DNA from: Bradyrhizobium sp. 195
GTDB taxonomy: Bacteria; Pseudomonadota; Alphaproteobacteria; Rhizobiales; Xanthobacteraceae
DNA length: 64,000 nucleotides
Direction of reading: 5' to 3'
NCBI RefSeq assembly: GCF_023101665.1
Contig: NZ_CP082161.1
Coordinates: 3,162,001 to 3,226,000, forward strand
In this document: one piece after another, positions 51,226 to 61,257 of the stretch
Position numbering within the stretch: position 1 is the stretch's first letter
Layout: each line of letters starts with the position of its first letter
Position numbers and translations under genes: made by a program
Notes under the pieces: model-generated
Database searches by the model: none
What the model was told of the DNA's origin: nothing
The model's input: the letters and a program-made list of their open reading frames with translations, nothing else

Positions 51226-51506
51226 TGCCAACTCCTGTTCATCCGATCCAACGTATGGTCGCGTCGTCATCGGACTCGTAAATAGATCGAATAAGTCTTT
51301 ATGCGCGCCAAAAGAATTAAGCCCGGGCGAGCGCGCCTCCGCTCATACGACGGCATCCATTAAATTAAGGTTCCATCGGTGCGTCCAAATGGATTCAAAT
51401 CGGCGGACCCTCGCCGGCAGGGGCGGCGAAGCGCGGCGGGGCCGCTCGCCGCACCGGGAAGGGAGTGCCGCTTAACGGTTTGTTGAGGCTGTTTGTCGGC
51501 CATCGC

Positions 51507-51743
51507 TCATCCGCGCCGGCCACCCGCATTCAGCGCCCGCAACATGGCAATGCGGGCGAACATCACCCAGCCGCCGCCGGTTTCGGCTGCCTTGATCAAG
51601 GTCTCGATGGCGGTCTGCCAGTGCGCCTCGTGCTGGGCGTCCTCGGGCAGGTGCATGATGTAGTCCGCCGCCTGTTGAAGCGTGAGCAGCTCGCGTTTGT
51701 TGTCCACGCGAACGGGATCGTCGAACGCCGTCGACCAGGGCAT
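51507..51743 (-). CDS. Small conserved-looking protein of unknown function
   Basis: 78 residues beginning MPWSTAFDDPVRVDNKRELL. The middle (LQQAADYIMHLPEDAQHEAHW) reads as two amphipathic helices, and the segment ETLIKAAETGGGWVMFARIAML as another; no membrane helix. It looks like a soluble helical protein of the kind common in rhizobia. There is no clear function. It lies 58 bp downstream of the Ku gene on the same strand and may be cotranscribed with it. Confidence 0.7.
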   Translation of the reverse strand: MPWSTAFDDPVRVDNKRELLTLQQAADYIMHLPEDAQHEAHWQTAIETLIKAAETGGGWVMFARIAMLRALNAGGRRG

Positions 51744-51801
51744 GTCAGGCCGCCTGATCCGCGAGGGGTGACATCACGGCGTGATTGCAGATGCGATGCT
51801 G

Positions 51802-52797
51802 TCAGCCCGCCTTCTTCGCCCGCGCCGGCGCGCGCACCGGCTTGTCGGCGGCCTTTCTCGGGGCTTCCTTCGCCGTCTTCGCCGCAGCGTCCTTGCCGCC
51901 CTTGCCTGATATCGGCAGCAGCATCTCGCGCTGGCCCTCGACGCGCTTCTTTGGCTTCTTGGCCTTGGCGGTCTCCTTCGCAGTCTCCTTGGCGACCTTC
52001 GCCGCGGGCGCTGTGTCCTTTTCGTTCGCGATGCTCTTTTTCAGCGCGTCCATCAAATTGATGACGTTGCCGCCGCTCTTCGGCGTGGCCTTGGCTGCGA
52101 TCGGCATGCCCGAGCGCTTCTTGTTGATCAGATCGATCAGGGCGGACTCGTAATGGTCCTCGAACAGCTCGGGCTCGAACGCGCCGGACCTCTTCTCGAC
52201 GATGTGTTTTGCGAGGTCGAGCATGTCCCTGGTGAGCTTCACGTCCTGAATGTCGTCGAAATATTCCTGCTCGCTGCGAACCTCGTAGGGATAGCGCAGC
52301 AGCGTGCCCATCAGCCCGCTCTCGAGCGGCTCGAGCGCGATGATGTGCTCGCGGTTGGTCAGCACCACGCGGCCGATCGCGACCTTGTCCATGCTGCGGA
52401 TGGTCTCGCGGATCACGGCATAGGCGTCGTGGCCGACCTTGCCGTCCGGCACGAGATAATAGGGGCGGATCAGATAGCGATTGTCGATGTCGGCCTTCGG
52501 CACGAACTCGTCGATGTCGATCGTGTGGGTGGAATCGAGCGCGATGTCGTCGAGCTCGTCCTTGGTGACCTCGATATAGGTGTCGGTGTCGACCTTGTAG
52601 CCCTTGACGATGTCCTCGGAGGTCACCTCGTCACCGGTCTCGGCGTCGACCTTGAGGTACTTGATACGGTGGCCGGTCTTGCGGTTGATCTGGTTGAAGG
52701 AGACCTTCTCAGTATCCGAAGTGGCCGGATAGAGCGCAACCGGACAGGTCACGAGCGACAGACGCAGAAAACCCTTCCAATTGGCGCGGGGGGCCAT
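51802..52797 (-). CDS. ku: Ku protein (non-homologous end joining)
   Basis: 331 residues. The N-terminal Ku core is complete: WKGFLRLSLVTCPVALYPA at the start, then RYLIRPYYLVPDGK, AYAVIRETIRSMDKVAIGRVVL and the helical arm (DMLDLAKHIV). The C-terminal about 80 residues are a Lys/Ala-rich tail, typical of bacterial Ku, that helps DNA binding and LigD recruitment. Ku dimers thread onto double-strand ends for LigD; no ligD gene is in the window. Rhizobia often carry several Ku copies. The gene is read leftwards, with a small membrane protein divergent to it. Confidence 0.94.
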   Translation of the reverse strand: MAPRANWKGFLRLSLVTCPVALYPATSDTEKVSFNQINRKTGHRIKYLKVDAETGDEVTSEDIVKGYKVDTDTYIEVTKDELDDIALDSTHTIDIDEFVPKADIDNRYLIRPYYLVPDGKVGHDAYAVIRETIRSMDKVAIGRVVLTNREHIIALEPLESGLMGTLLRYPYEVRSEQEYFDDIQDVKLTRDMLDLAKHIVEKRSGAFEPELFEDHYESALIDLINKKRSGMPIAAKATPKSGGNVINLMDALKKSIANEKDTAPAAKVAKETAKETAKAKKPKKRVEGQREMLLPISGKGGKDAAAKTAKEAPRKAADKPVRAPARAKKAG

Positions 52798-53031
52798 GGG
52801 CTACTCCAAACGCAACAGGGACAGACGACTAGGATACCATCGGGGAACAACGAATCAAAGCAAGGTCGGTTGCTGAATCTTGCAACTGCGTTAACCGGCC
52901 GCCGGGCCTGCTGCCGCTGCCCGATCCGAGCGCAAAAGCCGGAACATCATATCCAATCACGCGTTGGCTTCGGACATCGGCTGCGAGGAGGTCGCGGCTA
53001 TCGAAAGCGACATCCAGAGATTGAGGTCATC

Positions 53032-53187
53032 ATGGCAACCACGCGAGAGCAGCATCAGATCGTGGAAACTCCGACCGAGGCGCGTCAGGGCGAGCCTGGG
53101 CCTTCGGTGGCGGCGCTGCTCGCCATCTCGACCGGACTTGCGATCCTGATCCTCGCCGTCGTCTGGTTCGTGTTCTTCCGGACCTGA
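53032..53187 (+). CDS. Small single-pass membrane protein
   Basis: 51 residues: a polar N-terminus (MATTREQHQIVETPTEARQ), then one membrane helix (about 26-48, ending VVWFVFFRT). The N-terminus is probably cytoplasmic with the tail out, but the topology is uncertain. Its ATG at 53032 is preceded by TTGAGG. A longer open frame through the antisense of Ku ends at the same stop, but only this last part looks like a protein. Unknown role; it lies between Ku and the FeuP-like gene. Confidence 0.55.
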   Translation: MATTREQHQIVETPTEARQGEPGPSVAALLAISTGLAILILAVVWFVFFRT

Positions 53188-53417
53188 CGGCCGAATTCAC
53201 GGGAAGGGCGGACCTTCCGGCGCGCCGCGGTATGCGGCACATTGCGCCCGCCATGCTGCCGGCTCGTCCGGTCGCAGGGCGGGCGCAGTCGCGTTGGCTG
53301 CAAACTCATCGTATATGACCAAAAAGTAACGCGGCCGGTTCCCGGCGTTCATATTGGGTTCACGCCGGAATTGCTCATCTGGTGCCGTGTTGATGCGGCC
53401 TATGTCTGGAGAGAAGC

Positions 53418-54083
53418 GTGCGCCTGCTCGTTGTTGAGGACGACCCCGATCTCAATCGCCAGCTCACCAAGGCGCTGACCGACGCCGGCTATGTCGTCGA
53501 TCGCGCCTTCGACGGCGAGGAGGGGCATTATCTCGGCGACAACGAGCCGTATGATGCCGTCGTGCTCGACATCGGCCTGCCGAAGAAGGACGGCATCTCG
53601 GTGCTGGAGGCCTGGCGCCGCAACGGCCGCACCATGCCGGTCCTGATCCTCACCGCACGCGACCGCTGGAGCGACAAGGTGCAGGGCTTCGACGCCGGCG
53701 CCGACGACTATGTCCCCAAACCGTTCCACCTCGAGGAGGTGCTCGCGCGCATCCGCGCGCTGCTGCGCCGCTCGACCGGCCATGCCCAGAGCGAACTCAG
53801 CTGCGGTCCTGTTACCCTCGACACCCGGACCGGCCGGGTCAGCGTCTCCGGCAATCCGATCAAGATGACCTCGCACGAATATCGGCTTCTGGCCTACCTG
53901 ATGCACCATTCCGGGCGCGTGGTCTCGCGCACCGAGCTGGTCGAGCACCTCTACGACCAGGATTTCGACCGCGACTCCAACACCATCGAAGTCTTCGTCG
54001 GCCGCATCCGCAAGAAGCTCGACGTCGACATCATCCAGACCGTCCGCGGCCTCGGCTATCTCCTGACCCCGCCGACCGCCTGA
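53418..54083 (+). CDS. feuP: OmpR-family response regulator, FeuP-like
   Basis: 221 residues: receiver domain (1-120) with the acidic pocket at VVEDD, phospho-acceptor Asp51 (VVLDIGLP), the switch Thr in LILTARD and Lys in YVPKPF; then an OmpR winged HTH (about 130-218, NTIEVFVGRIRKKL). The gene starts with GTG (GGAGAGAAG upstream). The protein closely follows the pattern I know for rhizobial FeuP, which controls cyclic glucan export genes in Sinorhizobium; the symbol is given on that basis. The FeuQ-like kinase gene follows after 92 bp, and the cytochrome c maturation genes are a little further downstream. Confidence 0.82.
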   Translation: MRLLVVEDDPDLNRQLTKALTDAGYVVDRAFDGEEGHYLGDNEPYDAVVLDIGLPKKDGISVLEAWRRNGRTMPVLILTARDRWSDKVQGFDAGADDYVPKPFHLEEVLARIRALLRRSTGHAQSELSCGPVTLDTRTGRVSVSGNPIKMTSHEYRLLAYLMHHSGRVVSRTELVEHLYDQDFDRDSNTIEVFVGRIRKKLDVDIIQTVRGLGYLLTPPTA

Positions 54084-54175
54084 CGCGTTCGGGCTTGACG
54101 GGCAGCCCGACAGGGGCCTTGGTCCGGACATGAGCTCTGACGCCCCGCCATCCTGCGCCTCCCGGGATCATTCCG

Positions 54176-55552
54176 ATGCGCGCTAGTTCGCTTGCAAACC
54201 GCCTGTTCCTGTCGGCGACCGCTTGGCTCGTGGTGATCCTGGCCATCACCGGCGTGGTGCTGTCGTCGGTCTACAAGAGCGCCACCGAGCGCGCCTTCGA
54301 CCGCCGGCTCAATCTCTATCTCCGCACCCTCATCGCCGAGGTCGCGACCCCCGACGAGCCGCCGGACCGTCAGTTCCAGTCGCTTGGTGAACCCCTGTTC
54401 GAGCTGCCGCTGTCGGGCTGGTATTGGCAGATCACGCGGACCGACACCGAAAAGCCGGAAGTGCGCTCCTCGCGCTCGCTCTGGGACAAGAAGCTGCCGA
54501 AGCTTGAAGAGCAGGGCGCCGAACTCACCGCCGCCGGCATTCGGCTGGCTTATGTCGACGGGCCCGAGGGGCAGAACCTGCGCATGGTCGAACGTCCCGT
54601 CGATCTCGGCGCCGACGGCAAGTTTCTGGTCAGCGTCGCCGGCGACGACACCGAGATCTTCGACGAGACGCGCAGCTTCGACTATTATCTCGGCGGCACC
54701 TTCACCGCGCTCGGCATCGTGCTGCTGCTGACGACCGTATTCCAGGTCCGTTTCGGCCTGGCGCCGCTGAAACGCATCTCCGAATCGATCGCCGACATCC
54801 GCTCCGGGCGGGCGGAGCGGCTCGAGGGCGAATTCCCGGTCGAGATCGCGCCATTGGCGCGCGAGACCAACGCCCTGATCGATGCCAATCGCGAGATCGT
54901 GGAGCGCGCGCGCACCCATGTCGGCAATCTCGCCCATGCGATCAAGACGCCGCTCTCGGTCATCGTCAACGAGGCCGGCGCCCACCTCGCCGATCCCTTC
55001 GCGACCAAGGTGATGGAGCAGGCGGATGTGATGCGCGACCAGGTCGCCCACCATCTGGAGCGTGCGCGCATCGCCGCGCGGGTCTCGGTGGTCGCGACCG
55101 TGACGGAGGTGGCGCCTGCCATCGAGGCGCTGCGGCGGACCATGGAGAAGATCCATCGCGATCGCGACATCGTGGTCGAAGCCAAGGCCGATCCGTCGGC
55201 AAAATTTCGCGGCGAGCGCCAGGATCTGGAGGAGATGGTCGGCAATCTCGTCGACAATGCATGCAAATGGGCGGCCTCGCGCGTCTTCATCGAGGTCCTG
55301 GTGGAGACGCCGCACAAGGCGGGGGCCGGCCCGCGTCTGCGCATCATCGTCGACGACGACGGCCGCGGTCTGTCGGAGGCCGAGCGCGCCCAGGTCTCCC
55401 GGCGCGGCCAGCGGCTCGACGAATCCAAGCCCGGCTCGGGCCTGGGGCTCTCGATCGTGACCGACCTCGCCGCGCTCTATGGCGGCAGCCTCTCGCTCGG
55501 CGGCGCGCCGACCGGCGGCCTGCGCGCCGACCTGGTCCTTCCGGGAGTATAA
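54176..55552 (+). CDS. feuQ: Sensor histidine kinase, FeuQ-like
   Basis: 458 residues. Two membrane helices (about 10-32 and 170-190) bound a periplasmic domain of about 135 residues (includes WYWQITRTDTEKPEV). HAMP linker, then phospho-acceptor His254 (NLAHAIKTPLSV). The HATPase has N box DNACKWA, G1 DDDGRGL and GSGLGLSIVTDL. Kinase partner of the regulator encoded upstream. The PhoQ/FeuQ-type sensor domain suggests an envelope or osmotic signal. The ATG at 54176 gives a short cytoplasmic start before the first helix. Confidence 0.85.
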   Translation: MRASSLANRLFLSATAWLVVILAITGVVLSSVYKSATERAFDRRLNLYLRTLIAEVATPDEPPDRQFQSLGEPLFELPLSGWYWQITRTDTEKPEVRSSRSLWDKKLPKLEEQGAELTAAGIRLAYVDGPEGQNLRMVERPVDLGADGKFLVSVAGDDTEIFDETRSFDYYLGGTFTALGIVLLLTTVFQVRFGLAPLKRISESIADIRSGRAERLEGEFPVEIAPLARETNALIDANREIVERARTHVGNLAHAIKTPLSVIVNEAGAHLADPFATKVMEQADVMRDQVAHHLERARIAARVSVVATVTEVAPAIEALRRTMEKIHRDRDIVVEAKADPSAKFRGERQDLEEMVGNLVDNACKWAASRVFIEVLVETPHKAGAGPRLRIIVDDDGRGLSEAERAQVSRRGQRLDESKPGSGLGLSIVTDLAALYGGSLSLGGAPTGGLRADLVLPGV

Positions 55553-55712
55553 TCCCTTGTTCCGTCGCGCTTTTTCGTCTTCGCCAAGTCCCGGCCAAAG
55601 CCAACCGGAGGGATTCCGTCCGACTTCCTAAACGGCTTCTTAAGTGGGCCCTCCTATGATCGCGCCCGGACGCATCCCATGTCCGCCATTTTACCGTGCA
55701 TTACCCGGGCGC

Positions 55713-57113
55713 ATGAGCCAGACATCGATCGAGCGGCTGAGGGAATATCTCGCGCAGCTCCCGCCGCAGGCGCAGGCCCTGCTGATGCGGGAGTTCGAGC
55801 GCGCGCTGGAGCGCGGCCAGGACACGGCTGTCGCGACCCTCGTACTCGATCAGTTGCGCAAGATCGTCCGCAAGACCGAAGCCGACGAGGCTGCGCCGCC
55901 GCGGACGGATGATCTGTCGCGGCTGCTGTTCCAGGTGTTGGAACCGTTCCTGGTCGAGGCGGGCCCCCCGACCCGGGTCGGGCAGATTCGCCGCTCCTCG
56001 CTGCATCCGATCTGGCAATGGCTCGGCCGCGACGGCGCCCCGGACAAGGTGAAGGAATTCGAGGCGGCGCTGGCGCGCATGCCGGCAGACAGTGCAGGGC
56101 AGGTCGAGGCGCTGGCCTCGAGGCTCCAAGCGGTGGCTGCGGACGCCATTTTCGAGCTGACGGGTCCCGGCGGCGGCGACAAGTCGCGCGCGCTGGCTCG
56201 GGTCGGCCCGCCCAACGTGATCGAGGACCTCTATTCGATCGGAGCGTTGCTTCAGGTCCGGGAGGCCATCGCCAGCCTGAACGAGAAGCTGCCGCGCACC
56301 CTGCGCGCTTTCGGCGATTCCCAGATCGCCTCGGTGACGTCGGCGCTCAACATTCCGGTGCTTCAGACCCCGCAGATGCTGCCCTTCGCGCTGTCGACCG
56401 TGGTGCAGCGGATGACCGCCCCGTGGCAGATCATTCGCCTCGCCATCAAGATTGCTGCGTCCGACGACGAGATCCGCGTCGCGGCGACGCCCTATGGCGT
56501 CGCCGTCACGATCGCGCTGCACGACTTGTCCTGTGTTGCCGCAACCCTGCGCATGGACATCAAGCGCGGCCATTTCGACAACGTTGCCGGCAATCTCAAG
56601 GCGTTGCACGACGGCGTGCGCGGCCTGCGCACCGAGCTCGACCTGCGCAACGATTCCGCCTGGGGCAAGCAGTTGACCTCGATCCGGGCCGACATCTCCA
56701 ATGCATTGCAATCCGAGATCGACAGCGTTCCCGGCCGCGTTCGCCGCATCCTGCGCCAGCGACCCGAGAAAGATATTCCGCCGGGGGCGCGGATCGACGG
56801 CACCGAGGTGGAGGAAACCGCGGCGCTGATCGATTTCGTCGCGACCTGCCGCAACTATGCGAGCGAGCTTGCGATCAACGAAGTGACGCTGCGCACCTAT
56901 TCCGACCTTCAGCAGTATGTCGAACGCTCGACCGAGCAATTGGTGCAGTCGCTGCGCGCCGCCGATCACAAGGTCCGCACCTATCGGCAACAGCAGGTGC
57001 AGGCCGCGATCCGCTTTTGCCAGGTGCTGTTCGGCGACGATTACGCCTCGCTGATGAGCCGGGCCGCGGAGAACGCGGCGACCGGCGAGCGCAAATCGTC
57101 GCGCGCAAGCTGA
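55713..57113 (+). CDS. Conserved-looking helical protein of unknown function
   Basis: 466 residues, nearly all helical, no signal peptide or membrane helix. The start (MSQTSIERLREYLAQLPPQAQALLMREFERA, seen in parts) and the middle (PTRVGQIRRSSLHPIWQWLGRD) have no domain I know. The C-terminal third is rich in Arg and Leu heptads. Codon use is like the neighbours, so it is a normal chromosomal gene. I chose the ATG at 55713; an earlier ATG would add 19-23 residues of unlikely sequence. It lies between feuQ and the cyc genes. Confidence 0.75.
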   Translation: MSQTSIERLREYLAQLPPQAQALLMREFERALERGQDTAVATLVLDQLRKIVRKTEADEAAPPRTDDLSRLLFQVLEPFLVEAGPPTRVGQIRRSSLHPIWQWLGRDGAPDKVKEFEAALARMPADSAGQVEALASRLQAVAADAIFELTGPGGGDKSRALARVGPPNVIEDLYSIGALLQVREAIASLNEKLPRTLRAFGDSQIASVTSALNIPVLQTPQMLPFALSTVVQRMTAPWQIIRLAIKIAASDDEIRVAATPYGVAVTIALHDLSCVAATLRMDIKRGHFDNVAGNLKALHDGVRGLRTELDLRNDSAWGKQLTSIRADISNALQSEIDSVPGRVRRILRQRPEKDIPPGARIDGTEVEETAALIDFVATCRNYASELAINEVTLRTYSDLQQYVERSTEQLVQSLRAADHKVRTYRQQQVQAAIRFCQVLFGDDYASLMSRAAENAATGERKSSRAS

Positions 57114-57175
57114 CCCAAGCGCATATTTTCGTGATCACAATTTGTGGTTGACGGTGCCGGTGGCGCGCCGTACGG

Positions 57176-57195
57176 TCCCCGTGCAAGTCCGGGGA
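57176..57195. repeat. Stem-loop before a small gene
   Basis: TCCCCG (57176) and CGGGGA (57190) form a 6-bp GC stem with an 8-base loop, 19 bp before the ATG at 57214. It could end the preceding transcript or sit in the leader of the next gene. Confidence 0.4.
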
Positions 57196-57213
57196 ACTTC
57201 TATTTGTGGGCGC

Positions 57214-57483
57214 ATGAAACCCGTTATCAGCTCCATCGAAATTGAGAACCGCGTCATTGTTGCCAAGTATCAAAGACTGATGGTCGGCGCCAAGGTGGTG
57301 GTGGTCGAGAAGGCGAGCGGTCGGCAACTGTCCGAGACGATCACAAGGGTTGCGTCTCCGGTTCCGGTCGGTGCGGTGCGCATCAAATTGCCGGATGCAG
57401 TCCAGCCGGGAACATACTTCCTGAAGGCCTTCAACGGGCACGGCGAGGACGCCGCGCAAAGCGCGGAGTTCGAAATCGGCTAA
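57214..57483 (+). CDS. Small beta-rich protein
   Basis: 89 residues: MKPVISSIEIENRVIVAKYQ followed by alternating hydrophobic and polar residues, ending GTYFLKAFNGHGEDAAQSAEF. The pattern is that of a single IPT/Fn3-like beta sandwich without signal peptide. Function unknown. The ATG at 57214 is used; upstream in-frame codons cross a stem-loop and lack family-like sequence. It may bind protein or carbohydrate, judged only from the fold. Confidence 0.6.
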   Translation: MKPVISSIEIENRVIVAKYQRLMVGAKVVVVEKASGRQLSETITRVASPVPVGAVRIKLPDAVQPGTYFLKAFNGHGEDAAQSAEFEIG

Positions 57484-57614
57484 GCCGTTGGATTTTCACC
57501 GTTTCGGGACTGTGTGCGGTCGCGTCGAATTGACAATTGTCAATTGCCGCATCGTCCGGCCGTGGTGTAAAGCCAGCTATGGGCGCGGTTCGTGCGCTGC
57601 CGGAAGCTTGCCAG

Positions 57615-58727
57615 ATGACGCTATGGTTCGTGTTCGCGCTGATGACGGTCGCGGCGATTTTCGCCGTGCTCTTGCCGCTTGGCCGCAACGGACGCGCGCA
57701 AGACCAGGGCAGCGAGGTCGCGGTTTACAAGGACCAGTTGGCCGAGATCGAGCGTGATCTCGCCGCAGGCTTGATCCCCGCGCCAGACGCCGAGGCGGCG
57801 CGCGTCGAAATCAGCCGCAGGCTGCTCGCCGCGGCCGCGAGCGAATCCGCTGTGGCGCCGACGTCGAATCTCAAATGGCGTCGCGCGGCGGCGGTGCTGG
57901 CGCTCGCCGGCCTGCCGCTCATTGCGATCGGCGTCTACATGCCACTCGGTTCGCCCCAGCTTCAGGACTTTCCCTTGGCGGAGCGGGAGCGCGGATCCGG
58001 GTCCGGCATGGCGCAGTCGCTCGAGAATCTCGTGGCGCAGGTCCAGGACCATCTGGAGAAGAATCCGACCGACGGGCGCGGTTGGAACGTGCTCGCGCCG
58101 GTGCTGGAGCGGCTCGGCCGTTTCGACGACGCGGTGCGCGCCTATCGCAACTCGCTCACCTACAATGGCGAGAGCGCGGAGCGCCGGTCCGATCTCGGCG
58201 AAGCGCTCTCGGCCGCCGCCGGCGGTGTGGTGACCGCCGAGGCCAAGACTGAATTCGAGCGTGCACGCGCCCTGAACCTTGACGATCCCAAGGCGAACTA
58301 TTTCCTCGGCCTCGCCGCCGAGCAGGACGGCCGCAAGGACGATGCTGCCAATATCTGGCGCGCGCTGCTTGCGAAGGCGCCGGCGGATGCGCCGTGGCGT
58401 GCCCTGGTGCAGTCCTCGCTGGTGCGCGTCGGCGGCGGCGGCACGATGCCGGCGCTGTCGGATGAAACGATTGCTGCTTCCAAGGAAATGGCCGAAGGCG
58501 ATCGCAACGCGATGGTGCGCGGCATGGTCGAACGTCTGGCCACCCGGCTGAAGCAGAACGGCGACGACGTCGAGAGTTGGCTGCGCCTGGTGCGCGCCTA
58601 TCTCGTGATGGGCGAACGGGACAAGGCCATGGGGGCATCGGCCGACGCCCGGCAGGCGGTTGCCAGCGACGCCGAGCGGCTTCGCCAGCTCAACGAAGGC
58701 CTCAGGACTCTCGGGCTCGGCGGATGA
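57615..58727 (+). CDS. cycH: Cytochrome c maturation protein CcmI (CycH)
   Basis: 370 residues. Two membrane helices at the N-terminus (about 1-22 and 93-112) with a coiled-coil cytoplasmic loop between them (VYKDQLAEIERDLAAGLIPAP), followed by a periplasmic TPR domain (about 140-250). CcmI holds apocytochrome and hands it to the CcmF/H heme ligation complex. First gene of cycH-cycJ-cycK-cycL, the arrangement described in Bradyrhizobium japonicum. The ATG at 57615 with GGAAG upstream starts the first helix; an earlier in-frame ATG at 57537 would add unlikely sequence. Confidence 0.93.
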   Translation: MTLWFVFALMTVAAIFAVLLPLGRNGRAQDQGSEVAVYKDQLAEIERDLAAGLIPAPDAEAARVEISRRLLAAAASESAVAPTSNLKWRRAAAVLALAGLPLIAIGVYMPLGSPQLQDFPLAERERGSGSGMAQSLENLVAQVQDHLEKNPTDGRGWNVLAPVLERLGRFDDAVRAYRNSLTYNGESAERRSDLGEALSAAAGGVVTAEAKTEFERARALNLDDPKANYFLGLAAEQDGRKDDAANIWRALLAKAPADAPWRALVQSSLVRVGGGGTMPALSDETIAASKEMAEGDRNAMVRGMVERLATRLKQNGDDVESWLRLVRAYLVMGERDKAMGASADARQAVASDAERLRQLNEGLRTLGLGG

Positions 58728-58764
58728 CGATGTCGGGACGAGACGAGCGGAGAATTGATACGCC

Positions 58765-59274
58765 ATGACGCGCAAGCAGCGACGTATGACCATCATCGGC
58801 GGCTCGCTCGCCGTGCTCGCGCTCGCGGCCGCGCTGGTGCTCAACGCACTGCGCGATTCCATCGTGTTCTTCTCGACCCCGACCATGGTCGCCGAGAAGC
58901 ATGTCGAGCCCGGCAAGCGGTTTCGCCTCGGTGGGCTGGTGCAGCCCGGTTCGCTCCATCGCGGCGACAATCTCGCGGTGACCTTCGAGGTCGCCGACGG
59001 TGGCGCCAAGCTTCCGGTGGCTTACAAGGGCATCCTGCCCGACCTGTTCCGCGAGGGTCAGGGCGTCGTCGCCGAAGGCGCGCTCGACGCCGATGGCGTG
59101 TTCAAGGCCGACACCGTGCTCGCTAAGCATGACGAGACCTACATGCCCAAGGACGTCGCCGACGCCCTGAAGAAGCAGGGGCACTGGAAGGACGATTACG
59201 ACGGCAAAGCTTCGGGCGGTAGCAAGACTCAAGCCACGACGGCGCAGGGCAATCCGCAGGGAGCGGTGCGGTGA
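58765..59274 (+). CDS. cycJ: Cytochrome c maturation heme chaperone CcmE (CycJ)
   Basis: 169 residues. A membrane anchor (about 8-29), then the OB-fold heme-binding domain. The covalent heme ligand His122 and axial Tyr126 are in KHDETYMP, the family HxxxY motif. It takes heme from CcmC and passes it to CcmF. The C-terminal tail ([13 protein letters not shown]) is probably flexible. It lies 37 bp after cycH, and its last 4 bp overlap cycK. Confidence 0.95.
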   Translation: MTRKQRRMTIIGGSLAVLALAAALVLNALRDSIVFFSTPTMVAEKHVEPGKRFRLGGLVQPGSLHRGDNLAVTFEVADGGAKLPVAYKGILPDLFREGQGVVAEGALDADGVFKADTVLAKHDETYMPKDVADALKKQGHWKDDYDGKASGGSKTQATTAQGNPQGAVR

Positions 59275-61253
59275 TCGCGGAATCAGGACATTACGCGCTG
59301 GTGCTGGCGCTTGGGCTCGCACTGATCCAGTCGATCGTGCCGTTGATCGGTGCGCGCCTGCACGATGCCGCGCTGATGAACGTGGCGCGCTCCACGGCGC
59401 TGGCGCAGCTCCTGTTCGTCGGTGCCTCGTTCGTAGCTCTCGTCATGCTGCACGTGAACTCGGACTTCTCCGTCGCCAACGTCTACGAGAATTCCCACTC
59501 GATGAAGCCGCTGCTCTACAAGATCACCGGCGTGTGGGGAAACCATGAAGGCTCGATGCTGCTGTGGGTGGCGATCCTCGCCTTGTTCGGCGGGCTGGTC
59601 GCGGCTTTCGGCAACAATCTGCCGCTGTCGCTGCGCGCGCATGTGCTCGCGGTGCAGGCCTGGGTCGCCAGCGCCTTCTACCTCTTCATCCTCGTGACAT
59701 CGAATCCGTTCCTGCGCATCGCCAATCCGCCGATCGAGGGACGCGATCTCAATCCGGTGCTCCAGGACATCGGGCTCGCCGTGCATCCGCCGATGCTCTA
59801 TCTCGGCTATGTCGGTTTCTCGATCTCCTTCTCCTTCGCGATCGCGGCGCTGATGGAGGGACGGATCGACGCGGCCTGGGCGCGCTGGGTGCGGCCGTGG
59901 ACGCTGGTCGCCTGGATCTTCCTGACGCTCGGCATCGCCATGGGTTCGTACTGGGCCTATTACGAGCTCGGTTGGGGCGGCTGGTGGTTCTGGGATCCGG
60001 TTGAGAACGCCTCGCTGATGCCGTGGCTCTCCGGCACCGCGCTGTTGCATTCCGCCCTGGTGATGGAAAAGCGCAACGCGCTGAAGGTCTGGACCATCCT
60101 GTTGTCGATCCTGACCTTCTCGCTGTCGCTGCTCGGCACCTTCCTGGTGCGCTCGGGCGTCATCACATCGGTGCACGCCTTCGCCACCGATCCCACCCGC
60201 GGCGTGTTCATTCTGCTGATCCTCTGCCTGTTCATCGGCGGCAGCCTGGCGCTGTTCGCGGGCCGCGCCACCTCGTTGAAGCAGGGCGGCCTGTTCGCGC
60301 CGATCTCGCGCGAGGGCGCGCTGGTCCTGAACAATCTGCTGCTCACGGTCGCCTGCGCGGTCGTGCTGTTCGGCACGCTCTATCCGCTGGCGATGGAGAT
60401 GCTCGCCGACTTCAAGATGTCGGTCGGAGCGCCCTTCTACAACCTCACCTTCGCGCCGCTTTTCACCCTGTTGCTGCTTGCCGTGCCGTTCGGCCCGATG
60501 CTGGCGTGGAAGCGCGGCGATCTGCTCGGCGTGACGCAGCGCCTGCTCGCGGCCGGCGTTGCCGGGCTCGTCGCCGTCGCCATTGCCTGGGGCTGGGCGC
60601 GCGGCGGCAGTGCGCTGGCGCCGCTGGCGATCGGCCTTGGCATCTTCGTCATCGCCGGCGCCGTCACCGACATCGTCGAGCGGACCGGCCTCGTGCGGCT
60701 GCCGTTCGCAACGGTGCTGCACCGGGCGCGTGGCCTGCCGCGTTCGGCCTGGGGCACGGCGTTTGCGCATGCCGGCCTCGGCGTGGCGCTGATCGGAATC
60801 GTCTGCGAGACCACCTGGAACAGCGAACATATCGCGACGATGAAGCAGAACGACGTCGCCCACATCGCCGGCTTCGACGTGAAGCTCGACGGGTTGCTGC
60901 AGCGTCAGGGCCCGAACTACCGCGAGATGATCGCCGAGTTCAACGTCAGCCGTGATGGCGAGACCCTCAGCGTCATGACGCCCTCCAAGCGCAGCTTCAC
61001 CACCCGCGGCTCGTCGACCACCGAGGCCGCGCTGCTGACGCGCGGCGCGAGCCAGCTCTACATTTCGCTTGGCGATGCCACCGCCGAGGGCGCCATCGCC
61101 GTGCGCATCTATCACAAGCCGCTGGTGCTCCTGATCTGGTGGGGGCCGGTGCTGATGGCGTTCGGCGGCGTGCTGTCGCTGTCCGATCGACGCCTGCGGG
61201 TCGGCGCGCCGAAACCGGCGCGGGCCAAGCAGCGCCTTCAGCCGGCGGAGTGA
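59271..61253 (+). CDS. cycK: Heme lyase component CcmF (CycK)
   Basis: 660 residues with about 15 membrane helices. The heme-handling WWD signature is [16 protein letters not shown] (about 228-243), and the periplasmic histidines of the family are present around it. With CcmH and CcmI it ligates heme to the CxxCH of apocytochromes c. Overlaps cycJ by 4 bp; cycL follows after 4 bp. Full length and undisturbed. Confidence 0.95.
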   Translation: MIAESGHYALVLALGLALIQSIVPLIGARLHDAALMNVARSTALAQLLFVGASFVALVMLHVNSDFSVANVYENSHSMKPLLYKITGVWGNHEGSMLLWVAILALFGGLVAAFGNNLPLSLRAHVLAVQAWVASAFYLFILVTSNPFLRIANPPIEGRDLNPVLQDIGLAVHPPMLYLGYVGFSISFSFAIAALMEGRIDAAWARWVRPWTLVAWIFLTLGIAMGSYWAYYELGWGGWWFWDPVENASLMPWLSGTALLHSALVMEKRNALKVWTILLSILTFSLSLLGTFLVRSGVITSVHAFATDPTRGVFILLILCLFIGGSLALFAGRATSLKQGGLFAPISREGALVLNNLLLTVACAVVLFGTLYPLAMEMLADFKMSVGAPFYNLTFAPLFTLLLLAVPFGPMLAWKRGDLLGVTQRLLAAGVAGLVAVAIAWGWARGGSALAPLAIGLGIFVIAGAVTDIVERTGLVRLPFATVLHRARGLPRSAWGTAFAHAGLGVALIGIVCETTWNSEHIATMKQNDVAHIAGFDVKLDGLLQRQGPNYREMIAEFNVSRDGETLSVMTPSKRSFTTRGSSTTEAALLTRGASQLYISLGDATAEGAIAVRIYHKPLVLLIWWGPVLMAFGGVLSLSDRRLRVGAPKPARAKQRLQPAE

Positions 61254-61257
61254 TCCG

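Noticed and set aside
52153..53031. Plus-strand open frame across Ku
   Set aside because: Antisense to the complete Ku gene; only its last 51 codons look like a separate small protein.
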